DNA of 31,199 nt, taken from assembly GCA_964236495.1 (NCBI GenBank), contig CAXSBR010000029.1, positions 1-31,199 of the forward strand, given 5' to 3'. The stretch is from CAXSBR01 sp964236495 (lineage in GTDB: Bacteria; Actinomycetota; Actinomycetes; Mycobacteriales; Jatrophihabitantaceae). The notes under the pieces are model-generated. The model searched no databases and was not told the origin of the DNA. It saw only the letters and a list, made by a program, of their open reading frames with translations. This document shows positions 1 to 7,572 of the stretch, piece by piece (position 1 is the first letter of the stretch; each line of letters opens with the position of its first letter). Position numbers and translations under genes: made by a program.

Positions 1-2
1 CC

Positions 3-121
3 CAGCGGGACTGGTACGCCGCGGCCGCCGTCGAGCATGGCTGGTCACGCAGCGTGCTGCTCAATCAGGTGAAGAATTGTCTCCACGAGCGTGAGGCGGG
101 CGCGCCTGACTCTGGAAGCGT
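3..121 (+). pseudogene. YhcG/DUF1016-type nuclease, N-terminal fragment
   Basis: The frame is open from the window edge and reads QRDWYAAAAVEHGWSRSVLL followed by NQVKNCLHERE. That matches the N-terminal winged-helix domain of YhcG-like (DUF1016) proteins, where a W-Y-x-x-x-x-x-E-x-G-W-S-R motif precedes an L-x-x-Q-I segment. In this family the domain sits in front of a PDDEXK nuclease domain, and members often belong to restriction or phage-defence loci. After about residue 38 the similarity stops and the frame runs into repeat-rich sequence until a TAA at 189-191, so the gene was probably cut here by the IS21 element that begins near 122. No continuation is visible on the far side of that element. 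The start lies outside the window. Confidence 0.6.
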
Positions 122-123
122 TG

Positions 124-202
124 GCGGGACCCACTCGGACGGTTTAAGCCAGGCCCACCTGGGCTTGTTCGGGGTGTCGCGGGCGGTTTAAGCGGGACCC
201 AC
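124..202. repeat. IS21 left-end repeated boxes
   Basis: GCGGGACCCAC occurs at 124-134 and 192-202, and GGTTTAAGC at 141-149 and 185-193. The pairs are in swapped order, giving the multiple subterminal repeats typical of IS21-family ends, where the transposase binds. They lie between the end of DUF1016 similarity and the istA start. Confidence 0.55.
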
Positions 203-251
203 CTTCACGGTGGTCGGACTGTTGTCCGGCTTGTTCGTGGTGGAGGTTGGG

Positions 252-863
252 ATGGGGTCTCGAGTGGAGTTGTCCGTGGCGGTCCGGCGTGACGCGCGGG
301 TGGAGGGGCTGTCGATTCGCGCCCTGGCCCGTCGGCACGGTGTGGGTCGGGTGACGGTGCGGCTGGCGCTGGCGCAGGCCGAACCGCCAGCGCGCAAGCG
401 GCGGGTCCGGTCGTCACCACGGTTGGACCCGTTCAAAGTGGCGATCGACGCGATGCTGCTGGCGGATACGACGGCGCCACGTAAGCAGCGGCATACCGCG
501 CGGCGGGTGTTCGCCCGGCTGGTCGACGAGCACGACGCCGCGTTGGTGTCGTATTCGACGGTGCGGGATTACGTGCGGGTCCGGCGGGCCGAGATCGACG
601 TGGCGGCCGGCCGTCGGGTGGAGGCGGCGTTCGTGCCGCAGGACCACGCGCCGGGCGCGGAGGCCGAAGTTGACTTCGGTGAGGTGTGGGTGGTGCTGGA
701 CGGGGTGAAGACGAAGTGCCACATGTTCGTGTTCTGGCTGTCGCACTCGGTTGAGGCGATCCACCGGGTCTATCCGACCCAGGGCCAGGAAGCGTTCCTG
801 GAAGGCCACATCGAGGCGTTCGACGCGATCGGTGGTGTTCCGACTCGCCATATTCGCTACGAC
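252..863 (+). pseudogene. istA: IS21 transposase IstA, 5' fragment
   Basis: Start ATG 252 is chosen because GGAGG lies about 6 nt upstream. The fragment has an N-terminal helix-turn-helix (LSIRALARRHGVGRVTVR, residues about 16-33) and the start of the DDE catalytic core with the first Asp in EVDFGEVW. The last intact motif is RHIRYD, which holds the second catalytic Asp, and the frame is cut immediately after that codon by an IS110 element. In a complete IstA this protein would cut and join the element ends with help from IstB. The rest of the gene resumes at 2371. A short foreign tail continues into the inserted DNA up to a stop at 897. Confidence 0.9.
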
Positions 864-882
864 TGCGAGATTGGACGCGGGC

Positions 883-1051
883 TCCTCGCCGTGGCGTGAC
901 CCGCGATACGACTGGACCGCGTCAGCGTGTCTTGAGAGTTGATCAGTCGGCTGCGGCGAGGAGTTCGAGGGCGCTTCGCCGTGGTCTGACTCGCGATACG
1001 ACTGGACCGTCTTGACGTGTCTTTAGTAAAGATCCGTCGGCCGCGGCGAGG
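883..1051 (+). repeat. Tandem ~75-bp duplication, each copy a stem-loop
   Basis: Two related segments (887-961 and 977-1051) start 90 bp apart. Both hold CGCCGTGG, then a shared GCGATACGACTGGACCG block, then CGGCGAGG at the end. The first copy is closed by a perfect 9-bp inverted repeat (TCCTCGCCG 883-891 with CGGCGAGGA 954-962). The second has a shorter version. They lie in the non-coding left end of the IS110 element, upstream of the proposed bridge RNA. Confidence 0.7.
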
Positions 1052-1079
1052 CGACTGCTCTCGTTTACGGGCAGCGTGT

Positions 1080-1260
1080 TTCGGTCAGCGGGCACGGAGG
1101 TGGCGGGCCTGACTCACTGCTACGACATCCGACCGTTGTGTCCAGATTTAAATCTGTCGGCCCACCCCAAGTAGATAGCGCGACGAGCCGGATGGTGACC
1201 TATTAGGAGCTTGTCCACGATGGTGAGCCCGTCGCAGTCCTGTCCCGGTTCCGGCATCGC
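1080..1260 (+). ncRNA. Candidate IS110 bridge RNA (guide RNA)
   Basis: In the IS110 subgroup a structured RNA from the left end carries two bipartite loops pairing with target and donor DNA. Here GCTACGAC (1119-1126) equals the istA flank left of the insertion (856-863). CCAAGTAG (1167-1174) is the reverse complement of the right flank with one mismatch. Between them lies a hairpin: CCGAC 1129-1133 pairs with GTCGG 1156-1160, enclosing CAGATTTAAATCTG (1143-1156). This is the order guide, stem-loop, guide expected for a target-binding loop. Downstream, GGAGC (1206-1210) matches the element's right end (2364-2368) and TCGCAG (1233-1238) is the reverse complement of its left end, flanking CCACGATGG, so a donor loop is possible. 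RNA ends and promoter are unknown; the assignment is inference. Confidence 0.45.
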
Positions 1261-1284
1261 CGCGCACGATGCGAGAGGACAAGT

Positions 1285-2354
1285 ATGACGACGACCGCAG
1301 GACAGCACACGCACGTCACCCTGGGCGTGGACACCCATCTCGATCAGCATGTCGCCGTGGCGCTCGACGAGCGCGGCCGGCGACTCGGCGAGCTCGTGGT
1401 GCCGACAACCATCGCGGGCTACCGCCATCTGCTGGAGTGGGCGGCCGGCTTCGGCGATGTCGTGGGCGTGGGTGTCGAAGGCACCGGCAGCTACGGCGCC
1501 GGGTTGAGCCGGTTCCTCCAGCAGCAGCAGGTTGAGATCATGGAGGCCGACCGTCCCGATCGAGGCGATCGGCGCGCCCGGGGCAAGACCGACAGCTTCG
1601 ACGCCGAGGCCGCGGCCCGGGCGATGCTGGCCCAGCGGCTGCGGACCCGCCCGAAGGCCGCTGATGGAGACACCGAGAGCCTGCGCCTATTGCGGGTCGC
1701 GCGCCGCGGCGCGGTCAAGGCGCGGATCCAGGCGGATCAGGCGATGCGGGCGATCGTTATCACCGCGCCGGCCGAGCTGCGCGAGCAGGTCGCAGGGTTG
1801 ACGACGGTGCGACTTGCCAACGTCGCCGAGCGATACCGGCCGGGGCCGATGACGTCGACCGCCGCGGCGGCGAAGTCGGCGCTCAGGTCGCTGGCCCGTC
1901 GTCGCCGCGACTTAGTTGGCGAGGTCCGCGAGCTGGACAAGCAGATCGAACTCCTCGTGACGCGGGCCGCACCGCAGCTGCTGGCCTGCCGAACGTCGGA
2001 CCGGAGGTCTCGGCCGCGCTGCTCGTGGCCGCCGGCGACAACCCCGAGCGGTTACGGACTGAAGCCACGTTCGCCCACCTGGCCGGCGTAGCTCCTGTCC
2101 CGGCTAGCAGCGGCAAGACGCAACGCCACCGCCTCAACCGCGGCGGCAACCGCGACGCCAATAAGGCGCTATGGACGATCGCGCTGGGCCGAATGCATCG
2201 CCACGAGCCGACCAAGTGCTACGTCCAACGGCGACTGGCCGAGGGCCGCACCAAACGCGAAATCATCCGCTGCTTGAAGCGCTACATCGCGCGCGAGATC
2301 TATCGCGTTCTCCTGCAGGCCGACGCCGTCAAACCGGCGACGCTCAGCCCTTGA
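1285..2354 (+). pseudogene. IS110-family transposase, frameshifted
   Basis: The first part (1285 to about 1985) has the DEDD RuvC-like N-terminal domain: GVDTHLDQH near the start, EGTGSYG, and the paired acidic motif KTDSFDAEAAAR. The second part, in another frame, reads LPNVGPEVSAALLVAAGDNP, then PASSGKTQRHRLNRGGNRD with the catalytic serine region of the Transposase_20 domain, and ends at 2354. The shift is at about 1984-1988, where CTGGCCTGCCG looks like CTGGCCCTGCCG minus one C. The protein would be about 355 residues if joined, normal for the family. GAGAGGAC just upstream is a good ribosome binding site for ATG 1285. Unless the shift is a sequencing error, the element is immobile. Confidence 0.88.
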
Positions 2355-2370
2355 CGTTCTTCGGAGCATC

Positions 2371-3455
2371 AACTTGGCCAGCGCGGTCACCACCGTCCTG
2401 CATGGCACCGACCGGCGGCGTGCCGAGAATGAGCGGTGGGTGTTGTTCCGCTCCCATTACGGGTTCGATTCGTTCTACTGCCAACCCGGTATCGCCGGCG
2501 CCCACGAGAAGGGTGGCGTGGAGGGCGCGGTCGGCTGGTTCCGCCGTAACCACCCGTCCCCGATGCCGGGGTGGCGAGCTTGGCCGAGTTGAACGACCGC
2601 ATCCGCGGGTGGGAGCAAGCTGACGACCATCGCCGGATCGGCGACCGGATCCGCACCATCGGCGAGGCCTTCGCCGCCGAGGCGCCGCTGCTCGCGCCGC
2701 TACCGGCCGAGACGTTCGACCCCGGCCTGGTGCTGCATCCGCGGGTGGACCGGTCGGCGTTGGTGACGGTGCGGATGATCAAGTACTCCGTCCCAGCCCG
2801 GCTGATCGGGCGGCGGGTCCGGGTCTCGCTGCGGGCGTCGGAGCTGGTCGTGTTCGACGGCCGCGACATGGTTGCCCGGCATCCGCGGCTGGCCGCCCGG
2901 ACCGGGTCGGTGGTCGACCTGGACCACTACCTCGAGGTGTTGAAGGCCAAACCTGGTGCGCTGCCGGGATCGACCGCGTTGGCCCGCGCCCGCGCCGCGG
3001 GCACGTTCACCAGCGCTCATGACGCGTTCTGGGCCGCGTCGCGGAAGGTCAACGGCGACGCCGAGGGCACCCGCCAGCTGGTTGACGTGCTGCTGCTGCA
3101 CCGGTCGATGCCCGCCGCCGACGTTATCGCCGGTATCGCTGCGGCGCTGCAGGTCGGCGCGGTGCTCGCCGACGTCGTCGCCGTCGAAGCCCGCCGCGCG
3201 GCCAGCGCAGCCACCGAGGTTGCAGCCGAAGGTGGGTCCGGCCAGGACCGTCACCCGGCTGCGCACCACGACGTCGTCGAGCACCGAGTTGTCTCCCTGA
3301 CCCAACGCCGCCTCACCGACCCGGCCGCGGTCATCGCCGGCCTCCCCGCCGACCACCGCCCACCACCGCGGGTCGACGCCTACGACGAACTACTCGCCAA
3401 ACGCGCCGCACCCGTCACCACCGCTACCGCCCCAACCCAGGAGAGTGCGTCATGA
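2371..3455 (+). pseudogene. istA: IS21 transposase IstA, 3' fragment
   Basis: This continues IstA directly after the IS110 insertion: NLASAVTTVLHGTDRRRAEN, then the GFDSFYCQPG and AHEKGGVEG motif with the catalytic Glu. At about 2565-2572 the frame changes: CCGATGCCGGGGTGGCGAGC seems to lack one base of PEVASLAELND. It then runs open to TGA 3453-3455. The C-terminal part holds the beta-barrel domain (LHPRVDRSALVTVRMIKYSV) and an Arg/Ala-rich tail. The stop overlaps the istB start in ATGA with GGAGAG upstream, the usual translational coupling of istAB. Confidence 0.88.
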
Positions 3456-4133
3456 CCACCACGACCACGGCGGTCACGCCGGTCACCTCGACCCTGCGCC
3501 GCCGGCGTGGGCTCACCGACCAGGCCGCGTTGGCCGCGGTCGACCAGGCCTGCCGCCGACTGCGGCTACCCACCATGCGCGCCGTGCTGGGTGAGGCGAT
3601 CACCGTCGCCGGGAAAGAGCAGCTGTCCTACCCGGGGTTCCTCGCCGAGTTGCTGATGGCCGAATGCGACGACCGCGACCGCCGCTCCTCAGCCCGCCGG
3701 GTCAAAGCCGCCGGCTTCCCCCGCGACAAATGGCTCGGTGACTTCGACTACGACGCCAACCCCAACGTCACCGCCGCCACCGTCAACAGCCTGGCCACCG
3801 GCGATTGGATCCGCAAAGGCCACCCGCTCTGCCTCATCGGCGACTCGGGCACCGGCAAATCGCACCTGCTTATCGGCTTGGCCACCGCCGCCGCAGAAAG
3901 GTTTCCGCGTCCGATACACCCTGGCCAGCCGCCTGGTGAATGAACTCGTCGAAGCCGCCGACGACAAGGTGCTAGCCAAAACCATCGCCCGCTACGGCCG
4001 CGTCGACCTGCTCTGCATCGACGAACTGGGCTACATGGAGTTGGGCCGGCGGGGCGCCGAGATGCTGTTCCAAGTCCTCACCGAACGGGAAGAGAAGAAC
4101 AGCATCGCCATCGCGTCGAACGAGTCGTTCTCC
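3452..4133 (+). pseudogene. istB: IS21 helper ATPase IstB, 5' part
   Basis: IstB is the AAA+ ATPase that helps IstA choose and capture target DNA. The N-terminal domain is followed by Walker A GDSGTGKSHLL and, after a frame change at about 3893-3900, by the segment RVRYTLASRLVNELVEAADD, Walker B LLCIDELGY and the sensor region ERE-EKNSIAIASNESFS. The similarity ends at the serine codon TCC 4131-4133. Homologues continue with GWTKTF, which is found at 7573 on the far side of the tyrosine-recombinase element. Confidence 0.9.
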
Positions 4134-4138
4134 AAAGC

Positions 4139-4149
4139 GCACACGTTCG
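4139..4149. repeat. Left inverted repeat of tyrosine-recombinase element
   Basis: GCACACGTTCG here is the reverse complement, with one mismatch, of CGAACGTGAGC at 7551-7561. Both lie just inside the inferred borders of the insertion in istB, the position expected for core recombinase-binding arms. Confidence 0.5.
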
Positions 4150-4181
4150 AGGGAAGGTGTGCACGGCGTCGGTTGACTGGC

Positions 4182-4565
4182 TCAGGTTTGGCTGCTGCGC
4201 CAGCGACGCCGCACGGCGGGTGGGCCGGCCAAGAGCGCACCGGCCAGCGCAGTGGCGGCTACGCACCCGCCGATTGACAGGTCTGTGAGGTAGGCGATTG
4301 CCAGGAATAGCAGAGGGACGATGAGCAGGCTGTCGAGCACAGGATGCTGCTTTGACCACGCGCGTGTCCGCTGCCAGGCCACAAGATTTGCGAGCGCGAT
4401 GGAGCCATAGACGACGGCGGCGATGATCCCGACGGCCGCGCCTCTCTTGAGGCTCAGTCCGGCGGCTGCAGCCGTGAATGCGACAACGCCGAGCAGGCGG
4501 AACCATAGCGGTGGCTGAGCCCGCCCGGTGAGCCACTCGGTTGGTGTTGACTCGGTGTTGGTCAC
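4182..4565 (-). CDS. Small integral membrane protein of the element
   Basis: 127 residues starting at GTG 4565, which overlaps the stop of the upstream recombinase-like gene in GTGA, so translation is coupled. It is rich in hydrophobic segments: RLLGVVAFTAAAAGL, AAVGIIAAVVYGSIALANLV, SLLIVPLLFLAIAYL and CVAATALAGALLAG, giving about four membrane helices, with a basic C-terminus (RRRWRSS). No motif identifies a function. As the last gene of the operon it travels with the recombinase, so it could be a passenger, an immunity/exclusion-type protein or an envelope factor. Its conservation next to homologous recombinases elsewhere would decide whether it is a true part of the element. Confidence 0.6.
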   Translation of the reverse strand: MTNTESTPTEWLTGRAQPPLWFRLLGVVAFTAAAAGLSLKRGAAVGIIAAVVYGSIALANLVAWQRTRAWSKQHPVLDSLLIVPLLFLAIAYLTDLSIGGCVAATALAGALLAGPPAVRRRWRSSQT

Positions 4566-6028
4566 TGATGTTGCTCCTGGCGAGTGTTGAGGTGGTCGCG
4601 GCCGTCGCCCTGGTAGCGGATGAGTGCTGTGTCGCTGACGCCCAGGGCAACAGTGAACACCTTGGGGTCGTGCTGGCCAACCATGTCGACGAGGCGGGTG
4701 AGTCGGCAGCGCATTGGGTTCACTCCGGCCGGGTCGAGCAGATGGGACAGGTAGGCCGAGGAGGCACGGGTTCGGCGGGTGCGAGTCGAGGTGGTGACGA
4801 GCAGGTGCTGGTTGGCTGTCATCAGGGTGCCCCGGTGCGACAGGCAGGCCTGGACGGCTGCCCAGGTCACTGGGTCCAGCACGACGGGCCAGGGTCGGTC
4901 ACCGAGGCGAACGGCTTGCTCGCGACCGTCGATGTCCTCGAGGGTAATTCCGGCGACCTCCAAGCTGGAGGCGGCGTGCAGCAACGCGAGAAGGCCGAAC
5001 ACGTTCTCGTTCGGGTGACCAGCGCCGGCGGCCCACCGGCGGAGCAGCTCGCGTTGACGGTCGACGGTGAGCACCGCACCGGTGAACCCGGCCGAGGTTT
5101 GGCGGCGCAGGCCGCGGGTGGGGTCACCAAGGATCAGCCGTTCGCCGCGGGCCCAGCGGAAGAAGCGGCGCAGCACGGTAAGTCGGTGCGGGCGCATGGT
5201 GGGGACGGTGTTGACGAACACCTCAACGTGTCCAGCCCCGACCAGCGCCCAGTCGTTGATGTCCTGGCTGAACAGGTGCCGGGCGAGGTCGCGCAGCACG
5301 GACAGCCCGGCCTCGACGGTGCTGTCGGCCCGGAAGCGGATGCCGTTGCGGCGGCATCTTTCCCGGTTAGCCAGCTCCCGGTCAGCGAATCGGGCCACTG
5401 CCGGGCGCAGAGGTTCCGGGATGTCCGCGACGCGGCGGGCTCGCCGCCCTGCAGCCAGCCGGGCGGCATGGTCGGGGCGGAACGCCAGCTGCTGGTCGAC
5501 GAAGAAGTCTTCCAAGCTCCGCGCCAGCGGCCCGACGGAACGCCCCGGTGTCCGGGCGAGCTCGAGCAGCGCTGCCGGTGTCGCGTGGGGATGGGCGGTG
5601 AGCAGTCGCCCCAGCTGGGTCAGCAGAACCGTTGCCCGGCCGGGGTTCCGCGTCGCGCTCAGTGCTTCAGCGAACGCACCGAGCCACTCGGGCGTCTCGG
5701 CGAGACGCCGTTGCAACCCGCCCGCGAGGACCAGCGGCATGTCTTGGCGACGCTGATAGCAACGGGAGCACAACCCGTGCCCTGCATGCAGTCGGACCTC
5801 ACCGCACTGCTGGCAGGGCCGAGGGGTCGGCGGAACATGTTGGTGGTTCGCCCAACGTTGACACACACGGCACAGCCCGGTTTCGGTCAGTAGCCGCAAC
5901 TTGTCACAGCCGGGGCAGGTCGCCCTGCCCAGGTCGTTGTGGTGACGCCAGTAACAAGGACTGCATCGGCCAAGGGCGTGAACCATGCCGTCGGTGCCGC
6001 AGTCCTCGCACCTTCCCGGCCGGGTCAT
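4562..6028 (-). CDS. Zinc-ribbon tyrosine-recombinase-like protein
   Basis: 488 residues from ATG 6028, chosen because it overlaps the stop of the XRE gene in TGATGA; a longer frame would overlap that gene by 130 bp. The N-terminus has three zinc ribbons of identical spacing, C-x2-C-x11-C-x2-C (Cys 7/10/22/25, 38/41/53/56, 72/75/87/90). A helical SAM-like region follows, then a C-terminal segment resembling the tyrosine-recombinase core: GLLALLHAASSLEVAGITLE where active enzymes have an Arg motif, and RCRLTRLVDMV where they have H-x-x-R. A Tyr remains in TALIRYQGD. The missing catalytic residues suggest a DNA-binding partner of the integrase rather than an active enzyme. This is inference from motif positions. 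Confidence 0.7.
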   Translation of the reverse strand: MTRPGRCEDCGTDGMVHALGRCSPCYWRHHNDLGRATCPGCDKLRLLTETGLCRVCQRWANHQHVPPTPRPCQQCGEVRLHAGHGLCSRCYQRRQDMPLVLAGGLQRRLAETPEWLGAFAEALSATRNPGRATVLLTQLGRLLTAHPHATPAALLELARTPGRSVGPLARSLEDFFVDQQLAFRPDHAARLAAGRRARRVADIPEPLRPAVARFADRELANRERCRRNGIRFRADSTVEAGLSVLRDLARHLFSQDINDWALVGAGHVEVFVNTVPTMRPHRLTVLRRFFRWARGERLILGDPTRGLRRQTSAGFTGAVLTVDRQRELLRRWAAGAGHPNENVFGLLALLHAASSLEVAGITLEDIDGREQAVRLGDRPWPVVLDPVTWAAVQACLSHRGTLMTANQHLLVTTSTRTRRTRASSAYLSHLLDPAGVNPMRCRLTRLVDMVGQHDPKVFTVALGVSDTALIRYQGDGRDHLNTRQEQHQ

Positions 6029-6333
6029 CAGGCGGGCGGTAGGGAGCGACCCCGGGCGACTTTCCGGGTGGGCGTCACCCTTGCCGGCGCAGGTGTCGCG
6101 GTGACGACGGTGGTGTCGACGTCGAGGAGGTCGTTGGGAGTGCACTGCAGGGCGGTGCACAACGCTGCCAGGGTCTCCAGCTTCACCTGCGACGGTTCCT
6201 TCGTCATCAGCGCAGAAACCGACGCGGCGGACAGATGCAGCCCGGCGCGTTCAGCGAGCAGCCGCCGCAGCTGGGCACCGGTCCACACTTCACGTTGCGC
6301 AGCCGCCATCCTCAACCGCCAAGTGACGTCCAT
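6028..6333 (-). CDS. XRE-family (Cro/CI) transcriptional regulator
   Basis: 101 residues. A Cro/CI helix-turn-helix spans about residues 18-70: LRRLLAERAGLHLSAASVSA followed by LMTKEPSQVKLETLAALCTA and LQCTPNDLLDVD, the usual C-terminal signature of small XRE regulators. The tail is Pro/Arg/Ala-rich. ATG 6333 lies 1 nt after the integrase stop with AAGGAG upstream, and its own stop overlaps the next gene, so it is the second gene of a coupled operon. It probably represses the element, and the palindromes in front of the integrase (7447-7469) are candidate operators. Confidence 0.85.
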   Translation of the reverse strand: MDVTWRLRMAAAQREVWTGAQLRRLLAERAGLHLSAASVSALMTKEPSQVKLETLAALCTALQCTPNDLLDVDTTVVTATPAPARVTPTRKVARGRSLPPA

Positions 6334-6334
6334 C

Positions 6335-7429
6335 TCAAAGCTCCTTCACATCGCCGGTCAGCTCGGTCAGCGTGTTCGACACTGCGCGTCGGTAAGCGTC
6401 CTCGACGAACGTCGAGGACGGCGTGACGTATCGCATGGTGGTGCCGACATGCCAGTGCCCGAGCATCTGCTGGATCGCGACCAGGTCGACACCGCGCTCA
6501 TAGTTGCGGGTCGCGCAGGCATGACGAAGCCCATGCGGGCTGAACCGTTCCTCCGGTGGCCGGCCTTCGAGCTCGAGCAGGTAACGCAGCCGGTTGCGGA
6601 TCGTGCCGCGATGAATCCGGCCGCCACCCTCGTCACAGAACAACGGATCACCGCCCGCGAGGCTCAGGCCTGACTGGCCCATCCGTGGTCGGATGTCGCG
6701 CAGGAACCACTGCAGGATCAGGTCCAGCTCGTCGAGCATCGGCACCCACCGCGGTCGAGGCCCCGACGTCTTCGCACCTTTGCCGAACCGCACGTGGATC
6801 TTGCCGAACGGACCCCGGCCGAAGTGCAGGTCCGACACGTCGAGCATCGAGGACTCCTCAGCCCGGACCCCGGCGAGATACAACGTCCGGAACAAGGCGT
6901 AGTCCCGCCCGGCGACCCCGTACTTGCGGGCGCTAGCCACCCGGTCTTTGAGGAAGTCGAAGAACACCTCCAGCCGCTGTGGTGTCGCCGGCGCCACAGC
7001 GAGCGCGCCGTCGTCGCCGACGTGACGGGAAGCGTTGAACTCATCAAGCGGGTCGACCAGCCGCACGCCGAACAGCGCCTCGATCTCCACCGATTTTCGT
7101 GCCCGCAGAAACGCGTGGAACATCTTGAATGACTGCACATAGCCCCGCCGGGTGGAACTCGCGAGCCGCTGCGCCGCGAACCCACTCACCACCCGATCCA
7201 CGTCCTCACGGGTGATCTCCCAGGCCGGAAGTCCCGCCGCGGCAGGGAACCGCTCAAGCACCCCAGGAGCGTTCTCCAAGCTCGCCGGGCTGAACCCGCG
7301 GGCGACCTGCGACACCTCATAGGCCTCGATACAGGAGCGCTGATACGCCAGTGGCTCCACGTCGAGCGACAGGAGCGGAGTAGGCACGTTGGCGGCGCCC
7401 GGCACGACCACCAAACGGGGTCCAGACAC
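6335..7429 (-). CDS. Tyrosine recombinase (integrase/transposase)
   Basis: 364 residues. It has an N-terminal SAM-like core-binding domain (about 30-130) and a C-terminal catalytic domain. The full catalytic set is visible: Arg189 in AGVRAEESS, Lys220 in GKGAKTSG, His299-x-x-Arg302 in HGLRHACAT, His325 in LGHWHVGTT and nucleophile Tyr334 in TMRYV. Start GTG 7429 has the purine-rich AGGAAGAAGG upstream. It is the first gene of the operon and the only complete recombinase of the element, so it is the likely catalyst for insertion and excision by cutting and rejoining DNA through a 3'-phosphotyrosine intermediate. Confidence 0.93.
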   Translation of the reverse strand: MSGPRLVVVPGAANVPTPLLSLDVEPLAYQRSCIEAYEVSQVARGFSPASLENAPGVLERFPAAAGLPAWEITREDVDRVVSGFAAQRLASSTRRGYVQSFKMFHAFLRARKSVEIEALFGVRLVDPLDEFNASRHVGDDGALAVAPATPQRLEVFFDFLKDRVASARKYGVAGRDYALFRTLYLAGVRAEESSMLDVSDLHFGRGPFGKIHVRFGKGAKTSGPRPRWVPMLDELDLILQWFLRDIRPRMGQSGLSLAGGDPLFCDEGGGRIHRGTIRNRLRYLLELEGRPPEERFSPHGLRHACATRNYERGVDLVAIQQMLGHWHVGTTMRYVTPSSTFVEDAYRRAVSNTLTELTGDVKEL

Positions 7430-7446
7430 CGCACACCTTCTTCCTA

Positions 7447-7469
7447 CCTGCAGGAGCCAGGTGTCACCT
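7447..7469. promoter_or_regulatory. Two palindromes upstream of the integrase operon
   Basis: CCTGCAGG (7447-7454) and AGGTGTCACCT (7459-7469) are perfect palindromes 18-40 nt upstream of the integrase start. This is a natural place for autoregulation by the XRE protein. No clear -10/-35 pair was identified. Confidence 0.35.
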
Positions 7470-7550
7470 TACCTACAGCGGCTACGCCTTGAGATCAACG
7501 ACTCGCCGGAATCGCCCCTCTGGCCAGGTGGCAAGCACTATGGCACCGAA

Positions 7551-7561
7551 CGAACGTGAGC
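7551..7561. repeat. Right inverted repeat of tyrosine-recombinase element
   Basis: CGAACGTGAGC matches the reverse complement of 4139-4149 at 10 of 11 positions and lies 11 bp inside the right border with istB. Confidence 0.5.
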
Positions 7562-7572
7562 CACTTCCAGTT

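Larger units (their letters stand above)
864..2370 (+). mobile_element. IS110-family element inserted in istA
   Basis: The insertion is defined by its host: istA reads RHIRYD up to 863 and resumes at 2371 with AAC TTG GCC AGC (NLAS), exactly as expected for an uninterrupted IstA. The element has about 420 bp of non-coding left end, one transposase gene and almost no right end, which is the layout of the IS110 subgroup. There are no long terminal inverted repeats, again as expected. A CT dinucleotide occurs at both junctions (863-864 and 2373-2374), so the exact crossover may lie 2-4 bp away from the coordinates given. Confidence 0.85.
4134..7572 (-). mobile_element. Tyrosine-recombinase element inserted in istB
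   Basis: The borders come from istB: NESFS ends at 4133 and GWTKTF resumes at 7573. The insert is about 3.4 kb and carries one tightly packed minus-strand operon: integrase, XRE regulator, zinc-ribbon recombinase-like protein, small membrane protein. An 11-bp motif differing at one position lies near each end in inverted orientation (GCACACGTTCG 4139-4149; CGAACGTGAGC 7551-7561), at 6 and 11 bp from the inferred borders. No obvious target duplication can be seen. No cargo unrelated to mobility is recognised, so it behaves like a minimal integrase-type transposon. I cannot place it in a named family. Confidence 0.7.

Noticed and set aside
4541..5893. 450-codon plus-strand open frame
   Set aside because: It lies antisense to the zinc-ribbon recombinase-like gene and has no domain; GC-rich coding DNA commonly leaves such shadow frames.
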